Positions 39,980 through 51,555 are shown, numbered from the stretch's first letter. The stretch: 64,000 bases of DNA from Rhizobium leguminosarum bv. trifolii WSM2297 (GCF_000271845.1 NZ_JH719395.1:718025-782024); one strand, 5' to 3'. Made by a program: numbers and translations. The notes: generated by a model not told the origin, from the sequence alone.

Positions 39980-41365
39980 ATGCCTATCGATATCCTCATG
40001 CCCGCCCTCTCTCCGACGATGGAAGAAGGCACGCTGTCCAAATGGCTGAAGCAGGAAGGTGACAAGGTCACTTCAGGCGACGTCATCGCCGAAATCGAAA
40101 CCGACAAGGCGACGATGGAAGTCGAAGCCGTCGACGAAGGCGTCATCGGCAAACTGCTCGTCGATGCCGGCACCGAAGGCGTCAAGGTCAATACCAAGAT
40201 TGCCGTGCTGCTACAGGATGGCGAATCGGCCGCGGATATCTCCGCCGCCAAGCCGGCTGCTGCTGCCGCTCCGCAGGTTGCCCAGGCAGAAAAGCCTGCC
40301 AGCACCGGTTCTGCCGCAGCACCGCTTCCGGCCGAGCCGAAGGCCGTCGTCCCGAACGACCCGGAAATCCCGGCCGGCACCGAAATGGTGTCGATGACCG
40401 TGCGCGAAGCGCTCCGCGACGCCATGGCCGAAGAAATGCGCGCCAGTGAAGACGTCTTCGTTATGGGCGAGGAAGTTGCCGAATACCAGGGCGCCTACAA
40501 GGTCACCCAGGGCCTGCTGCAGGAATTCGGGGCCCGCCGCGTCATCGATACGCCGATCACCGAGCACGGCTTTGCCGGCGTCGGTGTCGGCGCCGCCATG
40601 GCAGGCCTTCGCCCGATCGTCGAATTCATGACCTTCAACTTCGCCATGCAGGCGATCGACCACATCATCAACTCGGCCGCCAAGACGCTCTATATGTCCG
40701 GCGGCCAGATGGGCGCCCCGATCGTCTTCCGCGGCCCGAATGGTGCTGCCGCCCGTGTCGGCGCCCAGCACAGCCAGGACTATGCTGCTTGGTACAGCGC
40801 CATCCCCGGCCTCAAGGTCGTCATGCCCTACACGGCCTCCGACGCCAAGGGCCTGCTGAAGGCTGCGATCCGCGATCCGAACCCGGTGATCTTCCTGGAA
40901 AACGAAATTCTCTACGGCCAGCACTTCGACGTGCCGAAGCTCGACAATTTCGTCCTGCCGATCGGCAAAGCCCGCATCCATCGTCCGGGCAAGGACGTCA
41001 CGGTCGTTTCCTTCGGCATTGGCATGAGCTATGCGACGAAGGCGGTTGCCGAACTCGAGAAGCTCGGCATCGATGTCGAACTGATCGACCTTCGCACCAT
41101 CCGCCCGATGGACCTGCCGACGGTCATCGAATCGGTGAAGAAGACCGGCCGCCTCGTCACCGTCGAGGAAGGTTATCCGCAGTCCTCCGTCGGCACTGAA
41201 ATCGCCACCCGCGTCATGCAGCAGGCCTTCGACTATCTCGATGCGCCGATCCTGACGATTGCGGGCAAGGACGTGCCGATGCCCTACGCCGCCAATCTCG
41301 AAAAGCTGGCGCTGCCGAATGTCGGCGAAGTCGTCGATGCGGTGAAGGCTGTTTGCTACAAATAA
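39980..41365 (+). CDS. pdhB: Pyruvate dehydrogenase E1 component, beta subunit with lipoyl domain
   Basis: A 461-residue protein. Residues 1-80 are a lipoyl domain with the modified lysine in [10 protein letters not shown]; a flexible Ala/Pro linker (about 85-135) follows; residues about 140-461 are the E1-beta body ([16 protein letters not shown] to the C-terminus). The lipoyl domain is close to that of PdhC, one of several features of alphaproteobacterial PDH. GGGGAGGG precedes the ATG. Confidence 0.96.
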   Translation: MPIDILMPALSPTMEEGTLSKWLKQEGDKVTSGDVIAEIETDKATMEVEAVDEGVIGKLLVDAGTEGVKVNTKIAVLLQDGESAADISAAKPAAAAAPQVAQAEKPASTGSAAAPLPAEPKAVVPNDPEIPAGTEMVSMTVREALRDAMAEEMRASEDVFVMGEEVAEYQGAYKVTQGLLQEFGARRVIDTPITEHGFAGVGVGAAMAGLRPIVEFMTFNFAMQAIDHIINSAAKTLYMSGGQMGAPIVFRGPNGAAARVGAQHSQDYAAWYSAIPGLKVVMPYTASDAKGLLKAAIRDPNPVIFLENEILYGQHFDVPKLDNFVLPIGKARIHRPGKDVTVVSFGIGMSYATKAVAELEKLGIDVELIDLRTIRPMDLPTVIESVKKTGRLVTVEEGYPQSSVGTEIATRVMQQAFDYLDAPILTIAGKDVPMPYAANLEKLALPNVGEVVDAVKAVCYK

Positions 41366-41375
41366 GGGGTGGGCG

Positions 41376-41678
41376 ATGGCCGGGATGAAAGATGTCAGGC
41401 GCATTGCCTGGTCGATCTATTGGAAGATGGTTTTACTCAGCGCCATCTGCGGTTTTGTTGCCGGTGCAGCTTTCGGGTTCGTTTTAGGGGTTGCTGGTGG
41501 GATCGCCGGCATACCTCGGGAGACGATGATGCCGTATCTGCAATGGGGTGGTGCTATTAGCGGTCTGATCGCAAGTTTTTTTGTGTTCAACTTTATTTTG
41601 GCACGGACAATTGGAAAGTCGATTGGTGGGCGGCAGCTTGAACTCGCCGTTGTCGATTCGCTCAGGGAGGGCCACTAA
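41376..41678 (+). CDS. Small membrane protein between pdhB and pdhC
   Basis: A 100-residue protein with two or more hydrophobic segments (about residues 17-45 rich in Gly/Ala/Phe, and 55-78) and short basic ends. I do not recognise a family. It sits ten bases after the pdhB stop and its own stop is immediately before pdhC (one base between), so it is co-transcribed with the PDH subunits. GGGGTGGG precedes the ATG. It has no features of a PDH subunit; a role linked to membrane or stress is possible but unsupported. Confidence 0.7.
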   Translation: MAGMKDVRRIAWSIYWKMVLLSAICGFVAGAAFGFVLGVAGGIAGIPRETMMPYLQWGGAISGLIASFFVFNFILARTIGKSIGGRQLELAVVDSLREGH

Positions 41679-41679
41679 C

Positions 41680-43020
41680 ATGCCGATCAATATCACGATG
41701 CCCGCCCTCTCTCCGACCATGGAAGAAGGCAATCTTTCCAAGTGGCTGGTCAAGGAAGGCGATACGGTTAAATCAGGCGATGTGATCGCCGAGATCGAGA
41801 CCGACAAGGCGACGATGGAAGTCGAAGCCGTCGATGAAGGCACGGTCGCCAAGCTCGTCGTTGCCGCCGGCACCGAAGGCGTCAAGGTCAATGCGCTGAT
41901 CGCCGTTCTCGCCGCTGATGGCGAGGATGTCGCCGCTGCCGCAAGCGGTGCGGGCTCCGCCGCTCCGGCAAAGGCTGATGCAGCGCCCGCGCCGAAGGCC
42001 GAGGCTGCGCCTGCGAAGGCTGAGGCCGCGCCGGCTCCTGCCGCAGCACCTGCATCGGTTTCGGTTGATGGCAACCGCACCTTCTCTTCGCCGCTTGCGC
42101 GTCGTCTGGCTAGGGAAGCCGGTATCGATCTTTCGGCAGTCGCAGGCTCCGGTCCGCATGGTCGCGTCATCAAGAGCGATGTCGAAGCCGCCGTTGCCGG
42201 CGGTGGCGCCAAGGCTGCAGCCGCACCGGCCGCTTCCGCTCCGCAGGCAGCCGCCGCTCCCGCCCCGGCCGCGCCGAAGGGCGCTTCCGAGGAAGCCGTG
42301 CTCAAGCTCTTCGAACCGGGCTCCTACGAGCTCGTGCCGCATGACGGCATGCGCAAGACGATCGCCCGGCGCCTGGTCGAATCCAAGCAGACGATCCCGC
42401 ATTTCTATGTCAGCGTCGATTGCGAACTCGATGCTCTGATGGCGCTGCGCGCCCAGCTGAACGATGCGGCTCCCCGCAAGGACAACGCTCCGGCCTACAA
42501 GCTCTCGGTCAACGACATGGTCATCAAGGCCATGGCGCTGGCGCTGCGTGACGTGCCGGATGCCAACGTCTCCTGGACCGAGACCAACATGGTCAAGCAC
42601 AAGCATGCCGATGTCGGCGTCGCCGTCTCGATCCCTGGCGGCCTGATCACCCCGATCATCCGCAAGGCCGAGCAGAAGACCCTGTCGGTCATCTCCAACG
42701 AGATGCGCGATCTCGGCAAGCGGGCCAAGGACCGCAAGCTGAAGCCCGAGGAATATCAGGGCGGCACCAGCTCGGTTTCGAACATGGGCATGATGGGCGT
42801 CAAGAACTTCGCAGCCGTCGTCAACCCGCCGCATGCGACGATCCTCGCGGTCGGCGCCGGCGAACAGCGGGTCGTGGTCAAGAACGGCGAAATGGCGATC
42901 GCCACGGTGATGTCGGTCACGCTGTCGACCGACCATCGCTGCGTCGACGGCGCGCTCGGCGCCGAGCTGCTCCAAGCCTTCAAGGGCTATATCGAAAACC
43001 CGATGGGCATGCTTGTCTGA
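41680..43020 (+). CDS. pdhC: Dihydrolipoamide acetyltransferase (PDH E2)
   Basis: A 446-residue E2 core protein. The lipoyl domain (residues 1-80, [10 protein letters not shown]) is followed by an Ala/Pro linker, the peripheral-subunit-binding domain ([29 protein letters not shown], about 128-165), a second linker and the catalytic domain, whose [14 protein letters not shown] motif carries the active His. It accepts the acetyl group from E1 and passes it to CoA. CAGGGAGGGCC precedes the ATG at 41680. Confidence 0.96.
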   Translation: MPINITMPALSPTMEEGNLSKWLVKEGDTVKSGDVIAEIETDKATMEVEAVDEGTVAKLVVAAGTEGVKVNALIAVLAADGEDVAAAASGAGSAAPAKADAAPAPKAEAAPAKAEAAPAPAAAPASVSVDGNRTFSSPLARRLAREAGIDLSAVAGSGPHGRVIKSDVEAAVAGGGAKAAAAPAASAPQAAAAPAPAAPKGASEEAVLKLFEPGSYELVPHDGMRKTIARRLVESKQTIPHFYVSVDCELDALMALRAQLNDAAPRKDNAPAYKLSVNDMVIKAMALALRDVPDANVSWTETNMVKHKHADVGVAVSIPGGLITPIIRKAEQKTLSVISNEMRDLGKRAKDRKLKPEEYQGGTSSVSNMGMMGVKNFAAVVNPPHATILAVGAGEQRVVVKNGEMAIATVMSVTLSTDHRCVDGALGAELLQAFKGYIENPMGMLV

Positions 43021-43039
43021 TCGCTGGGCGGAGGCGGAA

Positions 43040-43681
43040 ATGACCAAGACCGTTCTTTGCTATGGCGACTCGCTGACCTGGGGTTATGACGCCGAAACGA
43101 TCGGCCGTCATGACTACAAGAATCGCTGGCCGAGCGTGCTTCAGGCAGCGCTCGGCAGCGAGGCGCGTGTCATCGCCGAAGGGCTGAACGGTCGCACGAC
43201 CGCTTTCGACGACCACCTCGCCGATTGCGACCGCAACGGGGCGCGCGTCCTGCCGACGATCCTGCAGACGCATGCGCCGCTCGATCTCGTCATCCTTCTG
43301 CTCGGCACCAACGACATGAAGCCGGTGGTGGCTGGTTCGGCCTTTGCGGCCTGCCAGGGCATCAGCCGCCTCGTGCGGCTGATCCGCAATCATGCCTGGC
43401 CCTTCGAATTCGATGGGCCGGAGATCCTGATCGTGGCGCCGCCGGCGATCTGCGCGACGGGCAATGTGCCCTTCGCCGCGTCGTTTCCCGGCGGCATCGA
43501 TGAATCGGCAAAGCTTGCAACGCTTTATCGTGATCTTGCCGACGAACTCGGCTGCGGCTTTTTCGACGGCAATTCCGTCGCTAGGACCACGCCGATCGAT
43601 GGCATCCATCTCGATGCGGAGAATACGCGGGCGCTCGGGCGCGGGCTGGAATCGATCGTGCGGATGATGCTGGGGATCTGA
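43040..43681 (+). CDS. SGNH/GDSL hydrolase family protein
   Basis: A 213-residue esterase/lipase-like protein with the four SGNH blocks: GDSLTWGYD (Ser), the Gly in EGLNGRTTAFDD, the Asn in LLGTNDMK, and D-x-x-H as DGIHLD near the end. The family includes acyl-CoA thioesterase/lysophospholipase and arylesterase members; the substrate is not apparent and no signal peptide is seen. GGAGGCGG precedes the ATG. It is 19 bases after pdhC and three bases before the GNAT gene, inside the PDH region. Confidence 0.88.
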   Translation: MTKTVLCYGDSLTWGYDAETIGRHDYKNRWPSVLQAALGSEARVIAEGLNGRTTAFDDHLADCDRNGARVLPTILQTHAPLDLVILLLGTNDMKPVVAGSAFAACQGISRLVRLIRNHAWPFEFDGPEILIVAPPAICATGNVPFAASFPGGIDESAKLATLYRDLADELGCGFFDGNSVARTTPIDGIHLDAENTRALGRGLESIVRMMLGI

Positions 43682-43683
43682 GC

Positions 43684-44265
43684 ATGACGGCCTTCATCGC
43701 GCTGCGGCAGGCCTCACGGCGGGATGCCTCGGAGCTGGCGATCCTGGCGGATATTGCTTCGCACGGTTTTGCCTCGTGGCTCTGGTTCGCCGATGTGGCG
43801 AATGGCGTCAGCGACACGCCGCTGGAGCGGGGCCGGCTGAAGATGAGCGAGGAGGATACTGTCGGCGGCTGGCGGGATTCCGTCATCGCCGAGGCTTATG
43901 GCGAGGTCGCAGGTGTGGCGATCGGCCATGCGCTGGAGGATGGCGTAGGTCATATCGAGGCGACGATCCCGGCGACCGAGCCGATGCTCGCCTTGCAGAA
44001 AACGGTTGTGGGAAGCTGGTTCATCGGCAGTCTCGGCGTCTATCGCCACCTCCGCGGCATCGGCATCGGACGCAGGCTGCTGGAGGATCAGATCGACAGG
44101 GCCGATCGCCGCCCCGTCAGTCTCATTACCGCAAGTGATAACGAGGCGGCTTTGTCGCTTTATGGAAGAAACGGATTTCTGGAGGCTGCGCGCGCCGATG
44201 CCGTGCCGCTCTTCGAAAACAGCAAGAGCCACGCGTGGGTGCTCATGACCCGCAGCGCAGCATAA
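43684..44265 (+). CDS. GNAT family N-acetyltransferase
   Basis: A 193-residue acetyl-CoA-dependent acetyltransferase. The FIGSLGVYRHLRGIGIGRRLLEDQIDRAD segment contains motif A, the R/Q-x-x-G-x-G/A loop for acetyl-CoA pyrophosphate, and NEAALSLYGRNGFLEA is motif B. The substrate is unknown. It lies between the SGNH gene and lpdA, 16 bases before the latter, so expression is tied to acetyl-CoA production by PDH. Confidence 0.88.
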   Translation: MTAFIALRQASRRDASELAILADIASHGFASWLWFADVANGVSDTPLERGRLKMSEEDTVGGWRDSVIAEAYGEVAGVAIGHALEDGVGHIEATIPATEPMLALQKTVVGSWFIGSLGVYRHLRGIGIGRRLLEDQIDRADRRPVSLITASDNEAALSLYGRNGFLEAARADAVPLFENSKSHAWVLMTRSAA

Positions 44266-44281
44266 CAAGGGCAGGAAACAC

Positions 44282-45727
<1,446 letters not shown>

Positions 45728-45731
45728 TAAT

Positions 45732-45806
45732 TTCCAGGGCTGCCCTCTATCCCGAGGCGGCGAAGCCATCCTCCGGGATGGCCTAGCCATCACCCGGGGG
45801 CTGGAA
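45732..45806. repeat. Composite palindromic intergenic element
   Basis: The outer arms TTCCAG (45732-45737) and CTGGAA (45801-45806) are complementary. Inside, CCATCC (45766-45771) and GGATGG (45776-45781) form a tetraloop hairpin, and CCCGAGGCGG-type and CCCGGGGG segments add more pairing. No T run follows the outer stem. It fills nearly all of the lpdA-downstream gap. It may be a mosaic repeat; no other copy is in this window. Confidence 0.4.
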
Positions 45807-45825
45807 AAAACGAAAGGAAATCATC

Positions 45826-46080
45826 ATGTCTATGGAGACGCAGGCGTTGCTGGTGTTTTTGTTGATTGGCCTGGTTGCAGGCTTCCTCGCCAGTCTGGTC
45901 GTCGGTGGCGGCGGCTTGATCAGATGCCTGCTCAGCGGCATCATCGGCGCCTTCGTCGGCGGTTATCTGTTCAGCGCGCTCGGCATTTCGCTGGGCATTG
46001 AAAACGCGCTGGTCGTGCAGATCATCCACGCCACGGTCGGCGCCATTATCGTGGTGCTGATCGCCAGGGCGGTCGCTTGA
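45826..46080 (+). CDS. GlsB/YeaQ/YmgE-like small membrane protein
   Basis: An 84-residue very hydrophobic protein with three predicted helices and Gly-rich turns (LLIGLVAGFLASLVVGGGGLIRCLLSGIIGAFVGGYLF), the pattern of the 'transglycosylase-associated protein' family. No transglycosylase motif is present; the family is linked to stress and acid response. GAAAGGA precedes the ATG. It is followed 37 bases later by a related gene. Confidence 0.85.
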   Translation: MSMETQALLVFLLIGLVAGFLASLVVGGGGLIRCLLSGIIGAFVGGYLFSALGISLGIENALVVQIIHATVGAIIVVLIARAVA

Positions 46081-46117
46081 GGCGCAACTGAAGGGCAAGT
46101 TGAGGGTAGGGGCAGGC

Positions 46118-46366
46118 ATGGAAGGCGTGGGCTGGATTTCGGCAATCATCATCGGCGGACTTGCGGGCTGGCTGGCCGGCAAGCTGATGGACGCGCGATA
46201 CGGGATTTTTCTGAATATCGTGCTCGGCATCGTCGGCTCGGTCGTGGCCAGCGCCATCCTTGCGCAGTTTCACCTCGCCTTGGTCGGCGGCCGGCTCGGT
46301 TACTTCGTGACGGGTTTCCTTGGCGCCTGCCTGCTGATATTCCTTGCGCGGCTGGTGCGGCGCTAG
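46118..46366 (+). CDS. GlsB/YeaQ-like small membrane protein, second copy
   Basis: An 82-residue protein of the same family as its upstream neighbour (WISAIIIGGLAGWLAGKLMDARYGIFLNIVLGIVGSVVASAIL), with three helices. The two share the Gly-rich helix-turn pattern but differ through most of the sequence, consistent with an old duplication. GGGGCAGG precedes the ATG. lipA starts 40 bases downstream, so the pair may be on the lipA transcript. Confidence 0.85.
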   Translation: MEGVGWISAIIIGGLAGWLAGKLMDARYGIFLNIVLGIVGSVVASAILAQFHLALVGGRLGYFVTGFLGACLLIFLARLVRR

Positions 46367-46406
46367 AGATCATGCCGCGTAGGGGCGGCGGAAAGCTGAT
46401 ACTGCA

Positions 46407-47378
46407 ATGGTGACCATTCTCGACACGATCAATCCCGACGCCAAGCGCGTGCGGCATCCGGAAAAGGCACACCGGCCCGATACGGAAGTCATGCGCAAGC
46501 CTGACTGGATCCGCGTCAAGGCACCGACCTCCAAGGGTTATGCCGAGACGCGCGCGATCGTGAAGGAGCACAAGCTCGTCACCGTCTGCGAGGAGGCCGG
46601 CTGCCCGAATATCGGCGAGTGCTGGGACAAGAAGCACGCCACCTTCATGATCATGGGCGAGATCTGTACCCGCGCCTGCGCCTTCTGCAATGTCGCCACC
46701 GGCAAGCCGAACGCGCTCGACATGGCCGAGCCGGAGAATGTCGCCAAGGCGGTCAAGGAGATGGGTCTGTCTCACGTCGTCATCACCTCGGTCGACCGTG
46801 ACGATCTCGAAGATGGCGGCGCCGAGCACTTCGAAAAGGTGATCTGGGCGATCCGCGCGGCCTCGCCTGCAACAACGATCGAGATCCTGACACCCGACTT
46901 CCTGAAGAAGCCGGGTGCCTTGGAGCGCGTCGTCGCCGCCAAGCCCGACGTCTTCAACCACAATATGGAGACCGTGCCCGGCAACTATCTGACGGTTCGC
47001 CCCGGCGCCCGCTATTTCCATTCCGTCCGCCTGCTGCAGCGGGTGAAGGAACTCGATCCGACCATGTTCACCAAATCGGGCATCATGGTCGGCCTCGGCG
47101 AAGAGCGCAACGAGGTGCTGCAGCTGATGGACGATCTACGCACCGCCGATGTCGATTTCCTGACGATCGGCCAATACCTGCAGCCGACCCGCAAACATCA
47201 CAAGGTCGAAAGCTTCGTCACTCCAGACGAGTTCAAATCCTACGAGACCGTCGCCTACAGCAAGGGCTTCCTGATGGTCGCCTCCAGCCCGCTGACCCGC
47301 TCCTCCCACCACGCCGGCGACGACTTTGCGCGGCTGAGAGCGGCGCGCGAGAAGAAGCTGCTGATCGCTGCTGAGTAA
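46407..47378 (+). CDS. lipA: Lipoyl synthase
   Basis: A 323-residue radical-SAM enzyme that inserts the two sulfurs into octanoylated lipoyl domains. It has the two Fe-S motifs: C-x4-C-x5-C in [12 protein letters not shown] and the radical-SAM C-x3-C-x2-C in CTRACAFC. A conserved [12 protein letters not shown] stretch lies at the C-terminus (R-S-S-Y/H motif). Its product is used by the lipoyl domains of PdhB and PdhC encoded just upstream. Confidence 0.97.
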   Translation: MVTILDTINPDAKRVRHPEKAHRPDTEVMRKPDWIRVKAPTSKGYAETRAIVKEHKLVTVCEEAGCPNIGECWDKKHATFMIMGEICTRACAFCNVATGKPNALDMAEPENVAKAVKEMGLSHVVITSVDRDDLEDGGAEHFEKVIWAIRAASPATTIEILTPDFLKKPGALERVVAAKPDVFNHNMETVPGNYLTVRPGARYFHSVRLLQRVKELDPTMFTKSGIMVGLGEERNEVLQLMDDLRTADVDFLTIGQYLQPTRKHHKVESFVTPDEFKSYETVAYSKGFLMVASSPLTRSSHHAGDDFARLRAAREKKLLIAAE

Positions 47379-47427
47379 GGTTGGGGCGCGCGACAGGAGA
47401 ATATCCTCGCCCCCGAGATCGCCGCAT

Positions 47428-47564
47428 GCCCCTCATCCGCCTGCCGGCACCTTCTCCCCGCTTGCGGGGAGAAGGTGATATGCCGCACCCGCCTCTTCAA
47501 CCTTAACGCTGCGTTTGGCACGTCCCCTCTACCCGTTTACGGGGAGAGGGTTAGGGTGAGGGGC
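47428..47564. repeat. Dispersed intergenic repeat, copy A
   Basis: 137 bases after lipA. Terminal inverted ends GCCCCTCA / TGAGGGGC enclose two hairpins: CTTCTCCCCG-CTTG-CGGGGAGAAG and CCTCT/CCCG-TTTA-CGGGGAGAGG. A second copy, 136 bases, lies at 63283-63418 with long identical stretches. Structure and intergenic position suggest a rhizobial mosaic repeat, possibly mobilised in trans. Confidence 0.8.
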
Positions 47565-47593
47565 AGGCAGTGGTGGCGAGGGCCGAGGATGAC

Positions 47594-48190
47594 ATGATGG
47601 ATCAGAGAGCAGAGTTGCCGCTGCGTCAGCAGATTACCGACATTAAACAGGCGGCGCAGGACATTCGAAGAGCCCGACGCATTCTCGTCGTGGGCTGCTC
47701 GGGCGGCGGAAAATCCACTCTGTCGCTGACGATTGCCAGGCGCTTCGGGCTTTCTTACATTTCACTCGACCGCGACGTTTATTGGCTTCCCGGCTGGGTG
47801 ACGCGCGACAGGGCAGAGCAGCGAGGTATCATTGCCAGCAGGATCCTCGAAGACCGTTGGATCATGGATGGCACCAATACATCGTCGCTGGACATTCGGA
47901 TGCCGCGGACCGATGTCGTGGTCTGGGTCCGTATACCGCGGCTTCTGTGTATCTGGGGTGCGATCAGCCGATGGGTAAAGTGGATCGGTCGCACCCGCCC
48001 GGAAATGGCCCCGGGCTGTACAGAGAAGATCGATTGGAAATTCCTCTGCTTCATCTGGACATTCGAAGAGAAGTTCGCGCCGCGCATCGTTGCCGGTCTC
48101 GCCGAGCACGGCCCTGACGTGCCGGTTCTTCAGCTAAAATCCCGCCGTCAGATGCGTGAGCTTCTTGATCTTCTCCGCGCGCCCGCTTAA
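47594..48190 (+). CDS. P-loop kinase-like protein (adenylate-kinase / topology-modulation fold)
   Basis: A 198-residue protein with a Walker A motif VVGCSGGGKST (about residues 35-45) and the YISLDRDVYWLPGW and DGTNTSSLDIRMPRTDVVVWV segments seen in small ATPases described as 'topology modulation' or FlaR-like proteins, related to shikimate and adenylate kinases. The physiological role is unknown. ATG 47594 follows GAGG; a GTG at 47570 lies next to the repeat. It begins only 30 bases after the repeat ends. Confidence 0.75.
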   Translation: MMDQRAELPLRQQITDIKQAAQDIRRARRILVVGCSGGGKSTLSLTIARRFGLSYISLDRDVYWLPGWVTRDRAEQRGIIASRILEDRWIMDGTNTSSLDIRMPRTDVVVWVRIPRLLCIWGAISRWVKWIGRTRPEMAPGCTEKIDWKFLCFIWTFEEKFAPRIVAGLAEHGPDVPVLQLKSRRQMRELLDLLRAPA

Positions 48191-48199
48191 GTGCCGCCT

Positions 48200-48652
48200 A
48201 TGCCGCAATTCGAAACCCATCGTCCCGTCCCGCACACGCCCGATCAGATGTTCGACCTCGTTGCCGATGTCGAGCGCTATCCCGAATTTCTGCCGCTCTG
48301 CGAAGCCCTCGCCATCAGGAGCCGCAAGGAGCGCGACGGCAAGATCCTGCTGGTTGCCGACATGACGGTGGGGTACAAGGCGATCCGCGAGACCTTCACC
48401 ACCCAGGTGTTGCTAAACCGCGCCGAGCACGTCATCGAGGTCAAATATATCGATGGCCCGTTCAGGTATCTCGACAATCGTTGGCATTTCGCCGAGACGC
48501 CGACCGGCGGCTGCACCGTCGATTTCTTCATCGACTACGAGTTCAAGAGCCGCATTCTCGGGGCGTTGATGGGCTCGATGTTCGACCGCGCCTTCCGCAT
48601 GTTCACGGAAGCCTTCGAGACCAGGGCAAACAGGATCTACACGACGGCCTGA
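48200..48652 (+). CDS. COQ10/RatA-like START-domain protein
   Basis: A 150-residue single-domain protein (FETHRPVPHTPDQMFDLVADVERYPEFLPLCEALAI, then VEVKYIDGPFRYLDNRWHF and DFFIDYEFKSRILGALMGSMFDRAFRMFTEAFETRA). The COQ10 branch binds ubiquinone for the respiratory chain; the E. coli homologue is called RatA but its toxin role is doubtful here. It follows the kinase-like gene after 9 bases. Converges on cinA. Confidence 0.87.
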   Translation: MPQFETHRPVPHTPDQMFDLVADVERYPEFLPLCEALAIRSRKERDGKILLVADMTVGYKAIRETFTTQVLLNRAEHVIEVKYIDGPFRYLDNRWHFAETPTGGCTVDFFIDYEFKSRILGALMGSMFDRAFRMFTEAFETRANRIYTTA

Positions 48653-48675
48653 GACGGTGAGATCAGGCTCGGCGA

Positions 48676-49179
48676 TCAGCCGGCGAGGAGCGAGTGCACC
48701 ATATCAAGCGCCGTCCGGACCGTTGCCAGCCGAACCTCGCTGCGGCCGATATCGCCGTAATGCATCTTTCGGTGGAGGAGCGCGCCGGCGCGTGACCTGG
48801 CGGCAAGATGCACGAGGCCGACGGGTTTTTCGGCCGATCCGCCGCCGGGACCGGCAATGCCGGTGACGGCAACGGCGATCGCGGCGCGCGAGCGGAAGAG
48901 GGCGCCATGCACCATCTGCCGCGCGGTTTCTTCGGAGACCGCCCCGAACCGCAGCAATGTTTCCTCGTGTACGCCGAGCAGCTCGATCTTGGCGGTATTG
49001 GTATAGGTGACGAAGCCGCGGTCGACGACGGCGGATGAACCGGAGATCTCGGTCAGCGCCCCGGCAATCAGCCCGCCGGTGCAGGATTCGGCGGTCGACA
49101 CCATCAGCCCGGCGGCGGTGAAGTCGCGAATGATCGTCTCCGCCGCCGATAGGATATCCTGCGGGAAAAGGCTCATCAT
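48676..49179 (-). CDS. cinA: CinA family protein (nicotinamide-nucleotide amidase domain)
   Basis: A 167-residue stand-alone CinA C-terminal domain ([43 protein letters not shown], and [20 protein letters not shown]). It hydrolyses nicotinamide mononucleotide to recycle NAD by-products. The longer CinA has an N-terminal MocF domain which is absent. Its ATG lies in an ATGA overlap with the ispDF stop. Confidence 0.92.
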   Translation of the reverse strand: MMSLFPQDILSAAETIIRDFTAAGLMVSTAESCTGGLIAGALTEISGSSAVVDRGFVTYTNTAKIELLGVHEETLLRFGAVSEETARQMVHGALFRSRAAIAVAVTGIAGPGGGSAEKPVGLVHLAARSRAGALLHRKMHYGDIGRSEVRLATVRTALDMVHSLLAG

Positions 49180-50393
49180 TTCCCCCCGCGATAGACGACG
49201 GTCGCCGTGGCGATCGCCGCAATGCCCTCGCGCCGGCCGACGAAGCCGATCGTCTCGTTGGTCGTCGCCTTCACCGAGCAGCGCTCGATATCGATGCCGA
49301 GATAATCCGACAGTTTCGCCCGCATGGCCTGGCGATGCGGTCCGACCTTCGGCGCCTCGGCGATCAGCGAGACGTCGGCATTCATGATCGTGCCGCCGTG
49401 CTCACGCACGATCCGGGCGGCATGCTCGAGGAAGATCCGCGAGGCCGCGCCTTTCCATTGCGGGTCGGATGGCGGGAAATGATCGCCGATATCGCCGGCG
49501 CCGCAGGTGGCAAGCAACGCGTCGGTCAGCGCATGCAGCGCGACGTCGGCATCCGAATGGCCTTTGAGCTTCTGGTCGTGCGGAATAAACACACCGCAGA
49601 GCGTGACGCCGTCGCCGGCTTCGAGCTGGTGCACGTCGTAACCATTGCCGGTGCGCACATCGGGAAGCGATGGCGCTGACAGCTTGTCGTCGGCCATGGC
49701 GATATCGCTCTTGACCGTCAGCTTGACGTTGTCGGGCGTGCCCTCGACGATCGTCACCGGAATGCCGAGCCATTCGGCGATCGAGGCATCGTCGGTAAAG
49801 TCGCTGCGCCCGCTTGCCGCTGCCTTCTCGTGCGCGTCGAGAATTGCTTCGAAGGCGAAGGATTGCGGCGTCTGCGCCGCAAAGAGCTGCTCGCGTGAAA
49901 CCGTCGTCAGCACCGTGCCGGCGCTATCGGCGCGTTTCAGCGTATCGGTTACCGGCGTCGCCGGCAGCACCGCCTGCGCGCCGTCGCCAAGGCTCTCGGC
50001 AATGCGGTCGAGAAGCACGTGGTCGAAGAACGGCCGCACCGCATCATGGATCAGCACATGGCTGACATGCTTCTCCTTGAGGTGTCTGAGGCCGGCCAGC
50101 ACCGATTGCTGCCGGGTCGGCCCGCCATGCACCGTTGTGATCGGCGTTGCCGAAATGATATGGCGGAACGCCTTGGCAAACAGCGCCTCGTCGTCGGGAT
50201 GAATGACGACGACGATCTCGGTCGCCGCTTCCCATGTCATGAAGTTTTCAAGCGTATGCACGATAACCGGCTTGCCGCCGATCAGGCGATATTGCTTGGG
50301 GCCTTCCTGGGAGGATCCTGCGCGCTCGCCGCGGCCGGCGGCAACGATGACAATTCCAGCCGATATCGGTTGCTTGGAAGGCATTTGCAGCAT
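49176..50393 (-). CDS. ispDF: Bifunctional IspD/IspF enzyme of the MEP pathway
   Basis: A 405-residue fusion. Residues 1-230 are IspD, 2-C-methyl-D-erythritol 4-phosphate cytidylyltransferase ([36 protein letters not shown]). Residues about 245-405 are IspF, MECDP synthase ([46 protein letters not shown], with zinc ligands Asp-x-His and His; [19 protein letters not shown]). Fusion is typical of alphaproteobacteria; the IspE step is encoded elsewhere. GGGGATTT precedes the ATG. cinA is downstream in the same operon; dusB is divergent. Confidence 0.96.
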   Translation of the reverse strand: MLQMPSKQPISAGIVIVAAGRGERAGSSQEGPKQYRLIGGKPVIVHTLENFMTWEAATEIVVVIHPDDEALFAKAFRHIISATPITTVHGGPTRQQSVLAGLRHLKEKHVSHVLIHDAVRPFFDHVLLDRIAESLGDGAQAVLPATPVTDTLKRADSAGTVLTTVSREQLFAAQTPQSFAFEAILDAHEKAAASGRSDFTDDASIAEWLGIPVTIVEGTPDNVKLTVKSDIAMADDKLSAPSLPDVRTGNGYDVHQLEAGDGVTLCGVFIPHDQKLKGHSDADVALHALTDALLATCGAGDIGDHFPPSDPQWKGAASRIFLEHAARIVREHGGTIMNADVSLIAEAPKVGPHRQAMRAKLSDYLGIDIERCSVKATTNETIGFVGRREGIAAIATATVVYRGGK

Positions 50394-50535
50394 AAATCCC
50401 CTAAATTATGCGGAATTGACCGGAGTGCTCTAACCTCTTGCTTTGGCCTTTTCCAGCATCTGCCCAAAAAATATCGATTCCGAACCGAGCCCCCTTGGCA
50501 AGACATGGATCTATGGCTAAAAATAATGCAGTTCC

Positions 50536-51555
50536 ATGGTGTGCCTGAAAGATAATCAATTGATTTCCAAGGACCTCGCAGCGCCTTTCCGAATCGGAGA
50601 TGTCTCCGTGCGGAACCGCGTTGTGCTGGCGCCGATGTCCGGCGTCACCGACATGCCGTTCCGCGAGCTCGCCTGGCGCTTCGGCGCCGGCCTCGTCGTC
50701 ACCGAAATGGTGGCGAGCCGCGAACTGGTCAACGACACGGCTGAATCCTGGTCGCGGCTGAAGGCTGCGGGCTTCCGGCCGCATATGGTGCAGCTCGCCG
50801 GCCGAGAGGCGCACTGGATGGCGGAGGCGGCAAAGATCGCCGCCGATCACGGCGCCGATATCATCGACATCAACATGGGCTGCCCGGCAAAGAAGGTGAT
50901 CGGCGGTTATTCCGGCTCGGCGCTGATGCGTGATCCCGATCATGCACTCGGCCTCATCGAGGCGACGGTCAAGGCCGTCGATATTCCGGTGACGCTGAAG
51001 ATGCGCCTCGGCTGGGACGAGAATTCGATCAACGCGCCCGAGATCGCCCGCCGTGCCGAAGAGGCCGGCATTCAGCTCGTCACCATTCATGGGCGCACCC
51101 GCATGCAATTCTACGAAGGCCGCGCCGATTGGGATGCGATCCGTCCCGTCCGTGAGGCGATCTCCATCCCGCTGATCGCCAATGGCGATGTCGAGACCGC
51201 TGAGGACGCGCAGGAAATCCTCCGCCGCTCCGGCGCCGATGCCGTGATGATCGGCCGGGGCTGCCAGGGCAGGCCATGGCATGCCGGCGTCATATCAGGT
51301 GCGGCCGAGCCACTGTCACATGAGATCGCCGACATCGCCGTCGAACATTACCGGATGATGCTCGAATTCTACGGCGAGGCGGTGGCGATCCGCCATGCCC
51401 GCAAGCATCTCGGCTGGTACCTCCAGCGTTTCGCCCCTGATCTCGCCGGCAGCGAAAAGGCCGAGATCATGACCTCCCGCGATCCGCGCGAGGTGGCCGG
51501 GCGCCTTTACGATGCGCTGGCATCAGCAGTTGTCGACAGCCGGGAGGCGGCATGA
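50536..51555 (+). CDS. dusB: tRNA-dihydrouridine synthase DusB (NifR3)
   Basis: A 339-residue FMN enzyme reducing uridines in t[32 protein letters not shown], the catalytic-cysteine motif [11 protein letters not shown] and [22 protein letters not shown] are diagnostic. It is the former nifR3, first gene of the conserved nifR3-ntrB-ntrC operon; its stop overlaps ntrB in ATGA. The chosen ATG lacks an obvious ribosome binding site, so the start is provisional. Confidence 0.95.
   Translation: MVCLKDNQLISKDLAAPFRIGDVSVRNRVVLAPMSGVTDMPFRELAWRFGAGLVVTEMVASRELVNDTAESWSRLKAAGFRPHMVQLAGREAHWMAEAAKIAADHGADIIDINMGCPAKKVIGGYSGSALMRDPDHALGLIEATVKAVDIPVTLKMRLGWDENSINAPEIARRAEEAGIQLVTIHGRTRMQFYEGRADWDAIRPVREAISIPLIANGDVETAEDAQEILRRSGADAVMIGRGCQGRPWHAGVISGAAEPLSHEIADIAVEHYRMMLEFYGEAVAIRHARKHLGWYLQRFAPDLAGSEKAEIMTSRDPREVAGRLYDALASAVVDSREAA

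Noticed and set aside
41599..41614. Sigma-54-like TGGCACGGACAATTGG upstream of pdhC
   Set aside because: The spacing between the GG and the second element is one base too long and the -12 GC is absent; it also lies within a coding region.
48200..48652. Annotating the COQ10-like protein as a RatA toxin of a toxin-antitoxin pair
   Set aside because: No antitoxin gene (RatB-like) is adjacent and the sequence fits the COQ10/START branch; the lipid-binding role is more likely.
48648..48669. GCCTGA/TCAGGC hairpin between the COQ10-like gene and cinA
   Set aside because: A six-base-pair stem with no T run on either strand is too weak to call a terminator.
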